From: Clostridiaceae bacterium BRH_c20a
GTDB taxonomy: Bacteria; Bacillota; Peptococcia; Peptococcales; BICA1-8
Length of the DNA stretch: 36,531 nt
Direction of reading: 5' to 3'
Assembly (NCBI GenBank): GCA_000961765.1
Contig: LADT01000043.1
Span: forward strand, 1-36,531
This document shows positions 16,327 through 26,102 of the stretch, in pieces. Numbering within the stretch: the first letter of the stretch is position 1; every line of letters begins with the position of its first letter. The notes under the pieces were generated by a model. The model saw only the letters and a program-made list of their open reading frames with translations. It ran no database searches and was not told the origin of the DNA. A program made the position numbers and the translations under genes.

Positions 16327-17610
16327 GTGTTGCGTAAAGCATATTATTCAATATTAGTTGTTCTTTCATTAGTTGGAGTTTGGGCGACTTTTACCCGTTT
16401 AAGTGAAGGGTTAAAGGTAACTGGTTTGACAACATATTCAACTTGGGGTTTATGGGTTGTTTTTTATATTTTCTTTATTGGTCTTTCAGCAGGTTCCTTT
16501 TTATTATCAACTATGGTGTATGTTTTTAATATGAAGCAATTTGAAAGAATTGGTAAAGCAGCCCTCTTGTCTGCATTTTTCTCCTTATTGGCGGGTATGG
16601 TGTTTATTCTTATAGACTTAGGTCATCCGGCTAGATTTTGGCATACCCTTATCTATCGTCAAGCCAATTCAGTATTATCTTGGGAAATTCAGTTATATTT
16701 AGTATATCTTTTACTAATAGTTGGCGAACTATGGCTGCTATTACGCGAACAATTAAGTAGGCTCGCAAATGCCGCCGATGGTTTTAAAGCCACGCTATAT
16801 AAAGTCTTAACCTTAGGTTACTCTGTTCCCAGTGAGGAAAAAGTCTTAGAAGAACATAGGGCTAAAGCAGCAAAGTGGCTGAAGGTATTGGGGATAATTG
16901 GCATACCCACAGCTATTGGTGTACACGGAGGTACAGGCTCAATTTTTGGTGTAGTAGCTGCTAAGCACTATTGGAACTCTGGTTTAACCCCTATTATTTT
17001 CTTAGTGTCCGCTTTAGTTTCTGGTGCCGCTTTAATGCTTTTGGTTTATGCTTTTATGGGACCAGAAAACGGGGAAAAGAAATCTTTATTAAACCAGCTA
17101 GGCAGTTTATTAATTCTTTTTATCTCAGTTGATTTGCTATTAGTAGTCTCAGAGTTTTTGGTAGGATTATATAGTGTTATCCCTGATGCCAAAGAACCTC
17201 TATTAAACATTATTGCAGGACCTAATTGGTATATATTCTGGCTAGGACAAATAGGTTTAGGTGCTGTAATACCTATAGCACTTTTAGCCAATAAAAATAA
17301 AACTACTTATACTTCAGGTTTGGCAGGGTTATTTGTAGTAATGGGAATTGTAGCAGTTAGATGGAATCTAATCATTCCTGCTTATACAACTCCCCATTTA
17401 GAAGGCTTGAATAATGCCTATGTTGATGCAAGGCTAGTTTATGAATATGCTCCTAGCACTATAGAATGGTTGAGCAGTTTAGGATTAATAGGCTTGTTTG
17501 TATTAGCGTTTTCAATAGCGTGTAATTTACTGCCTGTTTTTAAAAACGAGGAGGTGGAATTAAATTATGACAGACAATCACAAGGCTTGTCCACATCTAT
17601 CCAGGCGTGA
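16327..17610 (+). CDS. Module 2 C subunit: NrfD-type membrane anchor
   Basis: GTG start after TAGGAGGTG; 427 residues, around ten hydrophobic helices. The N-terminal part has WGLWVVFYIFFIGLSAGSF and ILIDLGHPARFWH, typical of PsrC/NrfD proteins; the acidic and His residues of the latter are near the quinol site in PsrC. A cytoplasmic-type loop (~140-185) is charged. HGGTGSIFGVVAAKHYWN and RWNLIIPAY are further conserved segments. It oxidises menaquinol and transfers electrons to the B subunit. Its end overlaps the start of the catalytic gene by 44 nt, indicating coupled translation. Confidence 0.9.
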   Translation: MLRKAYYSILVVLSLVGVWATFTRLSEGLKVTGLTTYSTWGLWVVFYIFFIGLSAGSFLLSTMVYVFNMKQFERIGKAALLSAFFSLLAGMVFILIDLGHPARFWHTLIYRQANSVLSWEIQLYLVYLLLIVGELWLLLREQLSRLANAADGFKATLYKVLTLGYSVPSEEKVLEEHRAKAAKWLKVLGIIGIPTAIGVHGGTGSIFGVVAAKHYWNSGLTPIIFLVSALVSGAALMLLVYAFMGPENGEKKSLLNQLGSLLILFISVDLLLVVSEFLVGLYSVIPDAKEPLLNIIAGPNWYIFWLGQIGLGAVIPIALLANKNKTTYTSGLAGLFVVMGIVAVRWNLIIPAYTTPHLEGLNNAYVDARLVYEYAPSTIEWLSSLGLIGLFVLAFSIACNLLPVFKNEEVELNYDRQSQGLSTSIQA

Positions 17611-20600
17611 TTTTCTAAAATCCTCTGCATTTCTAGGAAGTACTTCCTTTCTAGCAACTACATTAGCAGGTGCGGAAAGATCTTATGCAAATGCAGTTAA
17701 AAGTGAAGATGGTACTTATCCTTTAATTCAGCCAGAAAATATTCTTTACAGCGCTTGTCTACAGTGTACTGTTGCTTGCAGTATTAAGGTTAAGCTAATA
17801 GACGGAGTTGCAGTTAAGATTGATGGTAACCCATATAGTACTATGACATTGGCTAAAAATATCCCTTATGCTACCAAACCTCATGATGCTGTAACCATTG
17901 ATGGTAAACTATGTCCTAAAGGGCAAGCTGGTATCCAGCATGCTTATGATCCATATAGGTTACGCAGGGTATTAAAGCGTAAAGGGCCTAGAGGTTCAAA
18001 TGAATGGGAAGTAATACCATTTGATCAGGCTATCACTGAAGTTGTTGAGGGTGGCAAACTGTTTTCCCATATTGGTGAAGACACGGATATACCAGGCTTA
18101 AAAGACATAATTATTTTAAAGGATGCGACAGTTGCCAAAGCTATGAAAGATGATGTTGATAAAATCCGCAAAAAGGAAATGACAGTTGCTGAATTTAAGG
18201 AAAAACATAAAAACAATTTGCATTATTTAATTGATCCAAACCATCCTGATAAGGGGCCAAAGAATAACCAGTTCCTTTATCAAGTAGGCAGGATTCATAA
18301 TGGTAGAAAAGAGTTTACTCAGCGTTGGGTTAAAGATTCTATGGGTAGTGTAAACTGGATTGAAAAGACTACTTTATGTGGACAGACAAGTAACAAGTCC
18401 TGGACTTTTTCAACAATGGGTTATACTAGTGGAAAATGGGGTGGTGGAGGTCATAAGAGCCCCCGTCCTGATCATTGGAATAACGAATTTTTATTAGTTT
18501 TTGGTACCATTATTTTTGAGGCTGCTTATGGTCCTGTCCAGCAAAGTGAGCCTATAACTGAAGGAATAAATTCCGGTAGACTGAAAATAGCGGTAGTTGA
18601 CCCCAGAATGACCAAGGTTGCTTCTAAGGCCTGGAAATGGCTTCCTGTTAAGCCAGGAACAGACGGTGCTTTTGCCTTAGCTATGATTAGATGGATGTTG
18701 GAAAATGATCGATATGACAAAAAATATCTAGCAAATGCTACTAAAGCTGCTGCAAATGCTGATGGAGAGCTAGGATATTCTAATGCAACCTATTTAGTTA
18801 AAATTGTTGATGGAGATAGAGCTGAAAAGCATCTACGGGCAAGTGAAATTGGCATAGGTACTGAGGAGCAATTTGTAGTTATGCAAAATGGTCAGCCAGT
18901 AGCGGTAACACCGGAAGACAAGGTTGATGCCATTGAGGGAGAACTATTTGCAGATACAGAAATCGAAGGTATAAAGGTAAAAAGTCCGCTACAAATAATT
19001 AAAGAAGAGGCTTTTTCTAAGACGTTAGAGCAATGGTCTGAAGTTACAGGTATTGAAGTAAAAGATATTATAGAAGTTACTAAGGAATTTACATCCTATG
19101 GCAGAAAAGCTGGTGTTGAATTTTACCGAGGCCCTATTAAGCATACTAATGGCTGGTATAATGCCCATGCTTTAATAATATTAAACTTTTTAGTTGGAAA
19201 TCCTGATTGGAAGGGTGGTACTTCTAAACCAGGTGGCGGTTGGAATTATATGGGGGCTAATGCAGGACAGCCGTATGATTTTAAAAAATTACATCCAAAT
19301 AAAGTTAATAATTTTGGTATTCCAATTACTAGAGAAGGTTGGAACTATGAAGAGTCAACATTGTTTGAGGGATATCCAGCTAAAAGACCGTGGTATCCTT
19401 TCAGTGGCAATGTAGCACAAGAAACATGGGCATCTGCTAATGATGAATATCCCTATGGAATAAAAGCGGCCCTAATATCCTCCCATACACCAATGTATTC
19501 AATACCAGGTGGGCAAGCTCAGCTTAAAACATTATTAGATCCCAAAAAAGTACCATTATTAATTTCCTGTGATATTATTGTGGGGGACACCAGTCAATAT
19601 TCTGATTATATTTTCCCAGATATCACTTATTTGGAAAGATGGGCTACTCCAGGTGCTGGCCACCATGATCGGGTTAAAAATAGCCAGATTAGACAACCGG
19701 TAATTGAGCCGTTAACAGAGACTGTTGAGGTATTTGGAGAGAAGATGCCGGCATCTTTGGAGGCTTTAATGATGGCTATAGCTGAAAAGCTAAATTCATC
19801 TGGTTTTGGTAAGGACGCTTTTGGTCAAGGCATGGATTTAGTCCGGATGGAAGATTATTATTTAAAGAATGTGGCTAATGTCACCTTTGATAAAGGCTTA
19901 AATATGCCTGAGGATGTCCAAGATGATGAAATGAAGCTTTTCAGGGAAAGTCGCCGCCATTTAACACCAGCAATATTTGATGAAGAGAAATGGAAAAAGG
20001 CTCTTAAACCTGAGGAATGGAAAAAGGTAGTATATGCTTTGAATAGAGGAGGTAGATTTGAGTCTCACGAGGAAACGTATGATGGAGAGACTATTAAAAA
20101 GCGCCTAGGTGGTATGAGTAGATTGTATCTTGAAGAAGTTGCAACTACTAGACATGCAGTCAGTGGAAAGTATTTCTATGGATATCCTATATACCAAACA
20201 GTTCTAGACTCTATGGGTAAGGAGGTAAATGATAAACGGGAATTTAAGCTAATTACTTTTAAAGAGGTATGGGGTACTCAATCGAGAACTATTAGTAACT
20301 ACTGGTCCCAAGTGAGTATTATGCCGGAAAATGGAGTGTTGATGAACAGTATAGATGCCCAGAAGTTAGGAATTAAAAACGGAGACATGGTCCAAATCCA
20401 ATCAGCTAGTAACCCAGAAGGCATACATTTACTTGATTTAGGAAAATCAAGACCTGTTATAGGTAAAGCCAAGGTAGTTGAAGGCATAAGGCCAGGGGTT
20501 GTAGGAATATCTACCCACTTTGGTCACTGGGGCTATGGTTCTAATGATATTGTTGTAGATGGTGCCATAATCAAAGGTGAAGCTAAAAGGGGTGCTGGGG

Positions 20601-20716
20601 TCCATCCTAATCCATTATTTAGATTAGATGATAATCTTCGGGGGACAACATTAAGTGAGCCTATCGGCGGCAGTGCTTCCTTTTACGATACAGAGGTAAC
20701 CATTATACCTCTTTAA
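17567..20716 (+). CDS. Module 2 A subunit: long molybdopterin reductase
   Basis: GAGGAGGTGG lies before ATG 17567; 1049 residues. The Tat signal is canonical (LSRRDFLKSSAF). The FS0 cluster motif is complete (CLQCTVAC, fourth Cys in KLCPKG). The molybdenum ligand is probably Cys271 in TTLCGQTSN. The block LKRKGPRGSNEW...ITEVVEGGKLFSHIGE parallels module 1, so both A subunits belong to the long, TtrA/SrdA-like branch. An extra charged segment of ~35 residues (~185-220, Lys-rich) separates it from module 1. The C-terminal domain ends with STHFGHWGYGS and GSASFYDTEV. Substrate candidates are tetrathionate, selenate or another oxyanion; sequence inspection cannot choose. Confidence 0.88.
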   Translation: MTDNHKACPHLSRRDFLKSSAFLGSTSFLATTLAGAERSYANAVKSEDGTYPLIQPENILYSACLQCTVACSIKVKLIDGVAVKIDGNPYSTMTLAKNIPYATKPHDAVTIDGKLCPKGQAGIQHAYDPYRLRRVLKRKGPRGSNEWEVIPFDQAITEVVEGGKLFSHIGEDTDIPGLKDIIILKDATVAKAMKDDVDKIRKKEMTVAEFKEKHKNNLHYLIDPNHPDKGPKNNQFLYQVGRIHNGRKEFTQRWVKDSMGSVNWIEKTTLCGQTSNKSWTFSTMGYTSGKWGGGGHKSPRPDHWNNEFLLVFGTIIFEAAYGPVQQSEPITEGINSGRLKIAVVDPRMTKVASKAWKWLPVKPGTDGAFALAMIRWMLENDRYDKKYLANATKAAANADGELGYSNATYLVKIVDGDRAEKHLRASEIGIGTEEQFVVMQNGQPVAVTPEDKVDAIEGELFADTEIEGIKVKSPLQIIKEEAFSKTLEQWSEVTGIEVKDIIEVTKEFTSYGRKAGVEFYRGPIKHTNGWYNAHALIILNFLVGNPDWKGGTSKPGGGWNYMGANAGQPYDFKKLHPNKVNNFGIPITREGWNYEESTLFEGYPAKRPWYPFSGNVAQETWASANDEYPYGIKAALISSHTPMYSIPGGQAQLKTLLDPKKVPLLISCDIIVGDTSQYSDYIFPDITYLERWATPGAGHHDRVKNSQIRQPVIEPLTETVEVFGEKMPASLEALMMAIAEKLNSSGFGKDAFGQGMDLVRMEDYYLKNVANVTFDKGLNMPEDVQDDEMKLFRESRRHLTPAIFDEEKWKKALKPEEWKKVVYALNRGGRFESHEETYDGETIKKRLGGMSRLYLEEVATTRHAVSGKYFYGYPIYQTVLDSMGKEVNDKREFKLITFKEVWGTQSRTISNYWSQVSIMPENGVLMNSIDAQKLGIKNGDMVQIQSASNPEGIHLLDLGKSRPVIGKAKVVEGIRPGVVGISTHFGHWGYGSNDIVVDGAIIKGEAKRGAGVHPNPLFRLDDNLRGTTLSEPIGGSASFYDTEVTIIPL

Positions 20717-20779
20717 GAATGGTTAAAAAAGTTAAACATAGCAATTTAATTAGACCATATATTATTAAGGTTTGCCATT

Positions 20780-20807
20780 AATAAGGGTGTCATTAGGCAC
20801 CCTTATT
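20780..20807 (+). terminator. Hairpin after module 2 (weak terminator)
   Basis: A perfect 10-bp stem AATAAGGGTG/CACCCTTATT closes an 8-nt loop. Only a weak T tail follows, so it may slow rather than fully stop transcription, or act as a 3'-end stabiliser. Confidence 0.5.
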
Positions 20808-20840
20808 AGTACTTATCAAGTATAACTTTTACAAGGTAAT

Positions 20841-20891
20841 AAGTATAAGAGCAACATCGGCTCAAAGGCTCGGCGTAAGCTGTGTGTTTCT
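20841..20891. repeat. Structured repeat, copy 2 (after module 2)
   Basis: This is a shorter version of the element at 12021-12096, sharing AAGTATAAG, GCAACATCGGCT, AAAGGCTCGGCG and the AAGCTGTG arm. The C-to-T change in the right arm keeps a G·U pair, so a hairpin is conserved. It lies between the module 2 catalytic gene and sensor unit 2, 92 nt before the latter's start. Confidence 0.6.
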
Positions 20892-20982
20892 GATAAATTG
20901 TGCCAATATTTCATGTATAAGGAATAAAAATTGTTAGCTTTATACTGTATAATAAATATAAATATTCTTTATGGGGGAAGTC

Positions 20983-21918
20983 ATGGGAAAATACTTTAGA
21001 AAAAAATCTGTTTATATCATTCTAATATTCTTAATAGTATTTATTTTTTCGGGGTGTAACAGTCAAGAGCGGGAATATAAGGAAATAAAACTATCAGATC
21101 AAACTGATACAACCTATACCCAAGAAAGTATAGAAGATAAAATTACTATTGCGATAAATGTTGGTCTTTCTCCCCTAAAAAGTTTAAATATATATGAGGA
21201 ATTTATTACTTTACTAGAAGATAGGATGGAAGAAGAAATTGATTTAGTGCAAAAAAAGAGTTCCGCCGAAATTATAAGCTTGATGAAGGATGGCAAGGTT
21301 GATATTGCTTTTATAGACTCAGGGGGCTATCTCCGGGCTAGAGAGGAGAATGCAGGGCAACTTTTAGTCATCCCAGTAATAAATGGTGAACAAATGCATC
21401 AGTCCCACATTTTAATCAATAAGGATGACAGTATTACAGATTTTAGCCATTTAAAGGGAAAGAAAATTGCTTTTACAGACCCGTGGAGTATTGAGGGAAC
21501 CGTATATCCCATGGCTTTGATTAAAGATTTAGGAGAAACTCCGGAGACCTTTTTTTCTAACTATTTTTATAGCTTTTGTTATGATAAAGCTATATCAGCA
21601 CTGCTTTCTAAAACAGTAGATGCTGTTTCCATTGATGGTAATATATTAGATTTATTAATTAAAAGAGAAATAATAAATAAAGGTTATTTTAAAATAATTA
21701 ATAGTTCTAATAAGCTTCCCAATGCACCTATCATTGTTCGAAATGACTTGGCTCAAGAAACTAAGGACAATTTAAAACAGGTTTTCACTAACCTGGGCAC
21801 CGAAAGTGAGGAGAAAAAGGTGATGTCTAATATGAATATAGACAGGTTTGTAATTGTCGAAGAAAGTTTATTTGAACCAATACAAAGTATGAATGAAAAG
21901 GTTTTTAATTATGATTAA
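20983..21918 (+). CDS. Sensor unit 2 PhnD-like periplasmic-binding lipoprotein
   Basis: ATG 20983 is preferred over ATG 20971, because GGGGGAAG lies just before it; 311 residues. The leader ends FLIVFIFSGC (lipidated C25). The binding domain has ITIAINVGLSPLKSLNIYEEF, MEEEIDLVQKKSSAEIISL and FTDPWSIEGTVYPMAL, parallel to FSDPMSTTGYYYPAY in unit 1, so the two are paralogues with different pocket residues. Likely the ligand sensor for the kinase downstream (overlap 8 or 26 nt by start choice). Confidence 0.85.
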   Translation: MGKYFRKKSVYIILIFLIVFIFSGCNSQEREYKEIKLSDQTDTTYTQESIEDKITIAINVGLSPLKSLNIYEEFITLLEDRMEEEIDLVQKKSSAEIISLMKDGKVDIAFIDSGGYLRAREENAGQLLVIPVINGEQMHQSHILINKDDSITDFSHLKGKKIAFTDPWSIEGTVYPMALIKDLGETPETFFSNYFYSFCYDKAISALLSKTVDAVSIDGNILDLLIKREIINKGYFKIINSSNKLPNAPIIVRNDLAQETKDNLKQVFTNLGTESEEKKVMSNMNIDRFVIVEESLFEPIQSMNEKVFNYD

Positions 21919-23365
21919 GGGTGGCTTATCTAAAATATTTAATTTTCAATTGTTGGGTTCGGCAAGCTTAAGGACTAAATTAATGGGTATACATTTATTT
22001 ATGGCCTTGATATTTTCAGTTTGGATAACCTATTATACTCAATCAATACTGCAGGTATCATTCCATAGGCAATTAGAGCAACAAGGGATAGCTATCTCTA
22101 GGGACATAGCAAGTAGAAGTGTAGACTATGTGTTAACAGAAAATATTTTCGAGCTAAAAAGTACTATTCATGATACTACCATCAATAATAATAGTGTTAG
22201 ATATATTTTTTTTATTAACCAAGATAACAAAGTTTTGACCCATTCTTTTACTAAAGGTTTACCAGTAGGTTTACTAGATGCCAACTGGGTAAATGGCCAA
22301 GATTCCCGTGTACAGCTATTAAAAACTGAGGAAGGTTTAGTGTGGGATATAGCAACCCCTATTGCTGGTGGACAGGCAGGTATCGTAAGGGTTGGATTAA
22401 TTACTACCGGCTTGCATTCCCTAGTTAAAAGTATAAGTAGTAATGTGTTGATAAGTTTAATAATGGTTGCTGTTTTTTCTACCCTTATTGCATATAGTCT
22501 TCAAAAGGTTATAACTGACCCTATTATAAATTTAGTGCAGGCAACTCAGGCAGTTGCCGCCGGGAATTTCTCCTATAGGGTAGAAGCCAGTTCAATAGCT
22601 AGTGGTGAGGTAGGAGTACTGGTCAAATCATTTAATAAAATGGCTGAAAAGTTAGAAAAATCCCATCAGGAAATTGAAGAAGTTGAAAAAATGAGAAGGC
22701 TTTTGTTGGAAAAGGTTGTTTCTATACAGGAAGAGGAAAGGAAACGCATAGCTATGGAGCTGCACGATGAAGCTGGCCAATCACTAACAGGGTTGAAATT
22801 TACTTTAAAATCCTTAGAGAATTCTTCGGAAGAACCTAATTTGAAAAAATCTCTTAAGGAAATTCACCAGCAGGTGAGTAATACCTTGTCTTCAATACAT
22901 GAAATAATTGTGGAGTTAAGACCAAAATTACTGGATGAGCTTGGCTTTACTGGAGCTGTTAAAAGATATTTAAAAGAATATCAAGCACGTTATGGAATAA
23001 ATGTAAATGCAGACCTAAAAATACTAGACTCCATTCAAATAATGCCGGAAGCTGCTACAACAATATTTCGTATTATTCAAGAGGCCCTTACTAACACTGC
23101 TAAATATGCGAAGGCTAGAGAGATAAATTTAAGTTTTCAAAAGCAGCAAGGGAACTTATTAATTGTTATTGAGGATGATGGTTTAGGATTTGACCCGGCT
23201 TTAATTAACGAACACAGTGAAAATCCGAACAAATTAGGGATCTTTGGCATGAAGGAAAGGGCTGCATTAATTGGTGGAACTTTTATTATTGACACGGCAC
23301 AGGAAGAGGGAGTAACTATTCTATTAAGATTGCCATTAGAAAGGGTGACCTCAATAAATGAATAA
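21893..23365 (+). CDS. Sensor unit 2 histidine kinase, NarX/HisKA_3 type
   Basis: 490 residues from ATG 21893; ATG 21911 is an alternative. TM1 (~31-47), an extracytoplasmic domain (~50-180, with WDIATPIAGG matching the unit 1 kinase), TM2 (~184-203), HAMP (~205-258), HisKA_3 with H291 in AMELHDEAGQS, and a GHKL ATPase with IEDDGLGFD and GIFGMKERAALIGG. It is the clear paralogue of the unit 1 kinase. The 3' end overlaps the regulator gene by 8 nt. It transmits the lipoprotein signal to the next gene's product. Confidence 0.9.
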   Translation: MKRFLIMIKGGLSKIFNFQLLGSASLRTKLMGIHLFMALIFSVWITYYTQSILQVSFHRQLEQQGIAISRDIASRSVDYVLTENIFELKSTIHDTTINNNSVRYIFFINQDNKVLTHSFTKGLPVGLLDANWVNGQDSRVQLLKTEEGLVWDIATPIAGGQAGIVRVGLITTGLHSLVKSISSNVLISLIMVAVFSTLIAYSLQKVITDPIINLVQATQAVAAGNFSYRVEASSIASGEVGVLVKSFNKMAEKLEKSHQEIEEVEKMRRLLLEKVVSIQEEERKRIAMELHDEAGQSLTGLKFTLKSLENSSEEPNLKKSLKEIHQQVSNTLSSIHEIIVELRPKLLDELGFTGAVKRYLKEYQARYGINVNADLKILDSIQIMPEAATTIFRIIQEALTNTAKYAKAREINLSFQKQQGNLLIVIEDDGLGFDPALINEHSENPNKLGIFGMKERAALIGGTFIIDTAQEEGVTILLRLPLERVTSINE

Positions 23366-24026
23366 AATCAAAATTGTAATTGCTGATGACCACAATGTTG
23401 TGCGAAAGGGTTTAAAACTATTACTAGAAAATGAACAGGATATTTGTGTAATAGGTGAGGCTGAAAACGGCCAAGAAGCTATTAACATTTGTAGAGACAA
23501 TAATCCTGATATTCTTTTATTAGATTTACAAATGCCAAAGATGGATGGGCTGGAAACATTGACTGAGGTAAAAAAAATACTTCCTCAATTAAAGGTGTTA
23601 ATTCTAACAATGCATGAGGACGAAGAGATCCTTATAGAGGCAATGCGAAATAATGCTAATGGATACATTCTCAAAAAAGCTCCCGAGGACCAGTTGCTGC
23701 AGGCCATAAGGTCTATAAGCCGCGGAGAAGTTTTCTTAGATGGCGTAAATACTAAAGCATTTATAAGAGCCGTTTTTGAAGAAAGAAGTAGTCATTCTGA
23801 ACAGAAAGGACAGGCGGCCAGTGGTAAAAAGCTTTCCCAAAGGGAAAATGAAGTTTTAAAATTAGTGGCTCAAGGTTTTACTGATAAGGAGATAGCTGAT
23901 AATTTAAATATTTCTATTAAAACGGTAGAAAGTCATAAGCACAGGATTAAGGAAAAGTTAGGACTCAAAAGACTAGCCGAGCTTATTAGATATGCTATAG
24001 AAAATAATCTGCTAAATGAGGAATAG
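23358..24026 (+). CDS. Sensor unit 2 response regulator, NarL/FixJ type
   Basis: 222 residues. The receiver has ADDHN, phospho-acceptor D56 (LLLDLQMP), ILTMH and YILKKAP. The LuxR-type DNA-binding domain reads LSQRENEVLKLVAQGFTDKEI and SIKTVESHKHRIKEKLGL. It is only 40 nt upstream of module 3, so sensor unit and module 3 may form one transcript with positive feedback. Compared with unit 1 it has a charged linker (~135-152, SSHSEQKGQ). Confidence 0.9.
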   Translation: MNKIKIVIADDHNVVRKGLKLLLENEQDICVIGEAENGQEAINICRDNNPDILLLDLQMPKMDGLETLTEVKKILPQLKVLILTMHEDEEILIEAMRNNANGYILKKAPEDQLLQAIRSISRGEVFLDGVNTKAFIRAVFEERSSHSEQKGQAASGKKLSQRENEVLKLVAQGFTDKEIADNLNISIKTVESHKHRIKEKLGLKRLAELIRYAIENNLLNEE

Positions 24027-24066
24027 GCTTCCTTAAACAAAAATTAGTGTTTTTTGGGGGGTTAAT

Positions 24067-24837
24067 GTGAATCAGGATAAAATAGATAGAAGAAAAGCTA
24101 TTTTAGGATTAGGTCTAACTGGAATGGGAATGGCATTCGGGGAGTTATTGCGGGTGTCCCTTAATGAAAGTGATAAATGGACTAAATATCCATCTTCCAA
24201 AAAGCAGCAGTATGCTATGCTTATTAATCTGGATTTGTGTATTGGATGTAATTCCTGTACCATTGCCTGTAAACAAGAAAATCATACTCCCCCGGGTGTG
24301 CAATATAATATTGTACTCAAAAAGAGAGAGGGAACTTATCCCCAGTGTAAAGAGCGTTATCTGCCCAGACCCTGCATGCATTGTGAAAAGCCTCCTTGTG
24401 TAAAAGTATGTCCGGTAGGTGCAACCAAAAAAAGAAAAGATGGTATTGTAGATATTGATTACAACAAATGCATAGGCTGCCGTTACTGTTTAACTGCTTG
24501 TCCATATGGTGCTAGAGCTTATGATTTTGGTGAAAATTATTATACTCCTCCTAATAGCTTTGAAAAAGCCCGGAGTTATGAGTATGGAAATGAGTGGGTT
24601 AGGGAAAAAGGCAAATCTCCTATAAATAATGTACGTAAATGTCATTTTTGTTTACACAGAATTAAAAAAGGCCTTGAACCTGCCTGTGTTCAGAGCTGTA
24701 TGGCACAGGCTAGGACTTTTGCTGATATAAATCAAGTTGGCAATGCAATTACTACAAATATAGCTAATGAGAACTTTTGGCGTCTAAAAGATGAATTAGG
24801 GACTTTTCCCAGTGTCCTCTATGTCGGCAAGTTTTAA
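24067..24837 (+). CDS. Module 3 B subunit: four-cluster ferredoxin
   Basis: GTG 24067, because the ATG two bases earlier is followed at once by TGA; 256 residues. The leader is DRRKAILGLGLTGMG, Tat-like but short. The motifs are [35 protein letters not shown] and CHFC...CVQSC. The insertion between motifs 3 and 4 (FGENYY ... YEYGNEWVREKG) closely matches module 2, indicating a recent common origin of these two B subunits. It passes electrons from the NrfD anchor to the 763-residue catalytic subunit. Confidence 0.9.
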   Translation: MNQDKIDRRKAILGLGLTGMGMAFGELLRVSLNESDKWTKYPSSKKQQYAMLINLDLCIGCNSCTIACKQENHTPPGVQYNIVLKKREGTYPQCKERYLPRPCMHCEKPPCVKVCPVGATKKRKDGIVDIDYNKCIGCRYCLTACPYGARAYDFGENYYTPPNSFEKARSYEYGNEWVREKGKSPINNVRKCHFCLHRIKKGLEPACVQSCMAQARTFADINQVGNAITTNIANENFWRLKDELGTFPSVLYVGKF

Positions 24838-24849
24838 GGGGGTATTATT

Positions 24850-26064
24850 TTGACTAATAGGCCTGTTTATTATTTATGGTCTTTTCTCCTAATTTTATTT
24901 ACTGTGATAGGATTTTTGATATTATATTTTAGAACTACCCAAGGACTAATAATCACCAACCTAAATAATATTATTGGCTGGGGACTTTGGGTATCTTTTT
25001 ATATTTTTTTTATCGGCTTAAGCATGGGGTGTTATTTGATTTTTTCCCTAGGATATGTATTAGATTTTAAGAAATTTAAAAGCCTTGGTCCGTTAGCCCT
25101 TTATTCTGCACTTATTTGTTTAATAACAGGTTTTTTATTTATTCTCATAGATATTGGTCATATGGGGCGGTTTTGGACTGTTTTTATCAACAGAAACACT
25201 ACTTCTATCCTATCCTGGGAGCTGCATTTATATGTAGTATATTTATTAATCATCATTATTCAACTATGGTTTTTATTAAGAAAAGATATTCTTAACCATT
25301 TATATAAGAGTAGGAAGGAAAGCTTTTTTACTAAGATCCTTTTACAAAACAGGGAACTGTCATCTTTTAATTGGGAAAGGGATAGTACAATAATTAAAAA
25401 CATTGGCTATATTGGTATTCCTTTAGCTATCGCAGTCCATGGCGGTACAGGTGCAATATTCGCCGTAATTAAAGCCCGCAGTTTTTGGAATACAGGGTTA
25501 TTTCCCATCGTTTTTTTAGTTTCTGCTTCAGTTTCAGGGGTAGCCCTGCAAATTTTTTTATTAACTCTTTTCAAGAGAGGGAAAAAGAATTTAATCAAAA
25601 GCCTATATAATGTATTGTTAATCCTAATATTATTTGATTTAGTACTTTTTTTATCTCAGTTTATAGTCGGCATTTACAGTGATTTGCCTGGGCAGACATC
25701 CATACTTCAGATTCTAACAACCGGTTCTTTTTCAAAATTATTTTGGCTAGGGCAGATAGGAGTGGGAATTTTTATACCATTATTAATATTCTTTCTTGAC
25801 TTTAATAAATATACCCTAGCTTATATGGTTGGGGCTTTATCTTCTTTGATAGGGGTTTTTGTGACCCGCATGAATTTAGTAATTCCACAACTAACTATAC
25901 CTGTTTTAAATGGATTAGTAGAAGCTTATGAAAGTGCTAGGGTAACTAATGTATATATACCTAGTACAATTGAATGGATTTTTAGCTTTGGTATTCTATT
26001 GTTTAGCACGCTTATTTTTCTTTACGGTTTATACCTTTTACCGATATTTTCTGATGCTTCTTAA
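24850..26064 (+). CDS. Module 3 C subunit: NrfD-type membrane anchor
   Basis: TTG start 12 nt after the B gene, behind AAGGGGGT; 404 residues, around ten helices. IGWGLWVSFYIFFIGLSMGCY, FILIDIGHMGRFW and AVHGGTGAIFAVIKARSFWN correspond segment by segment to the module 2 anchor. His in the GHxxRFW block is kept; Pro-Ala is replaced by Met-Gly. Function as for the module 2 anchor: menaquinol oxidation at the membrane. Spacing to the catalytic gene is 38 nt. Confidence 0.9.
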   Translation: MTNRPVYYLWSFLLILFTVIGFLILYFRTTQGLIITNLNNIIGWGLWVSFYIFFIGLSMGCYLIFSLGYVLDFKKFKSLGPLALYSALICLITGFLFILIDIGHMGRFWTVFINRNTTSILSWELHLYVVYLLIIIIQLWFLLRKDILNHLYKSRKESFFTKILLQNRELSSFNWERDSTIIKNIGYIGIPLAIAVHGGTGAIFAVIKARSFWNTGLFPIVFLVSASVSGVALQIFLLTLFKRGKKNLIKSLYNVLLILILFDLVLFLSQFIVGIYSDLPGQTSILQILTTGSFSKLFWLGQIGVGIFIPLLIFFLDFNKYTLAYMVGALSSLIGVFVTRMNLVIPQLTIPVLNGLVEAYESARVTNVYIPSTIEWIFSFGILLFSTLIFLYGLYLLPIFSDAS

Positions 26065-26102
26065 GGATAAACCTATTAAAAAATTGAATGGGGTGTTCTT
26101 TA

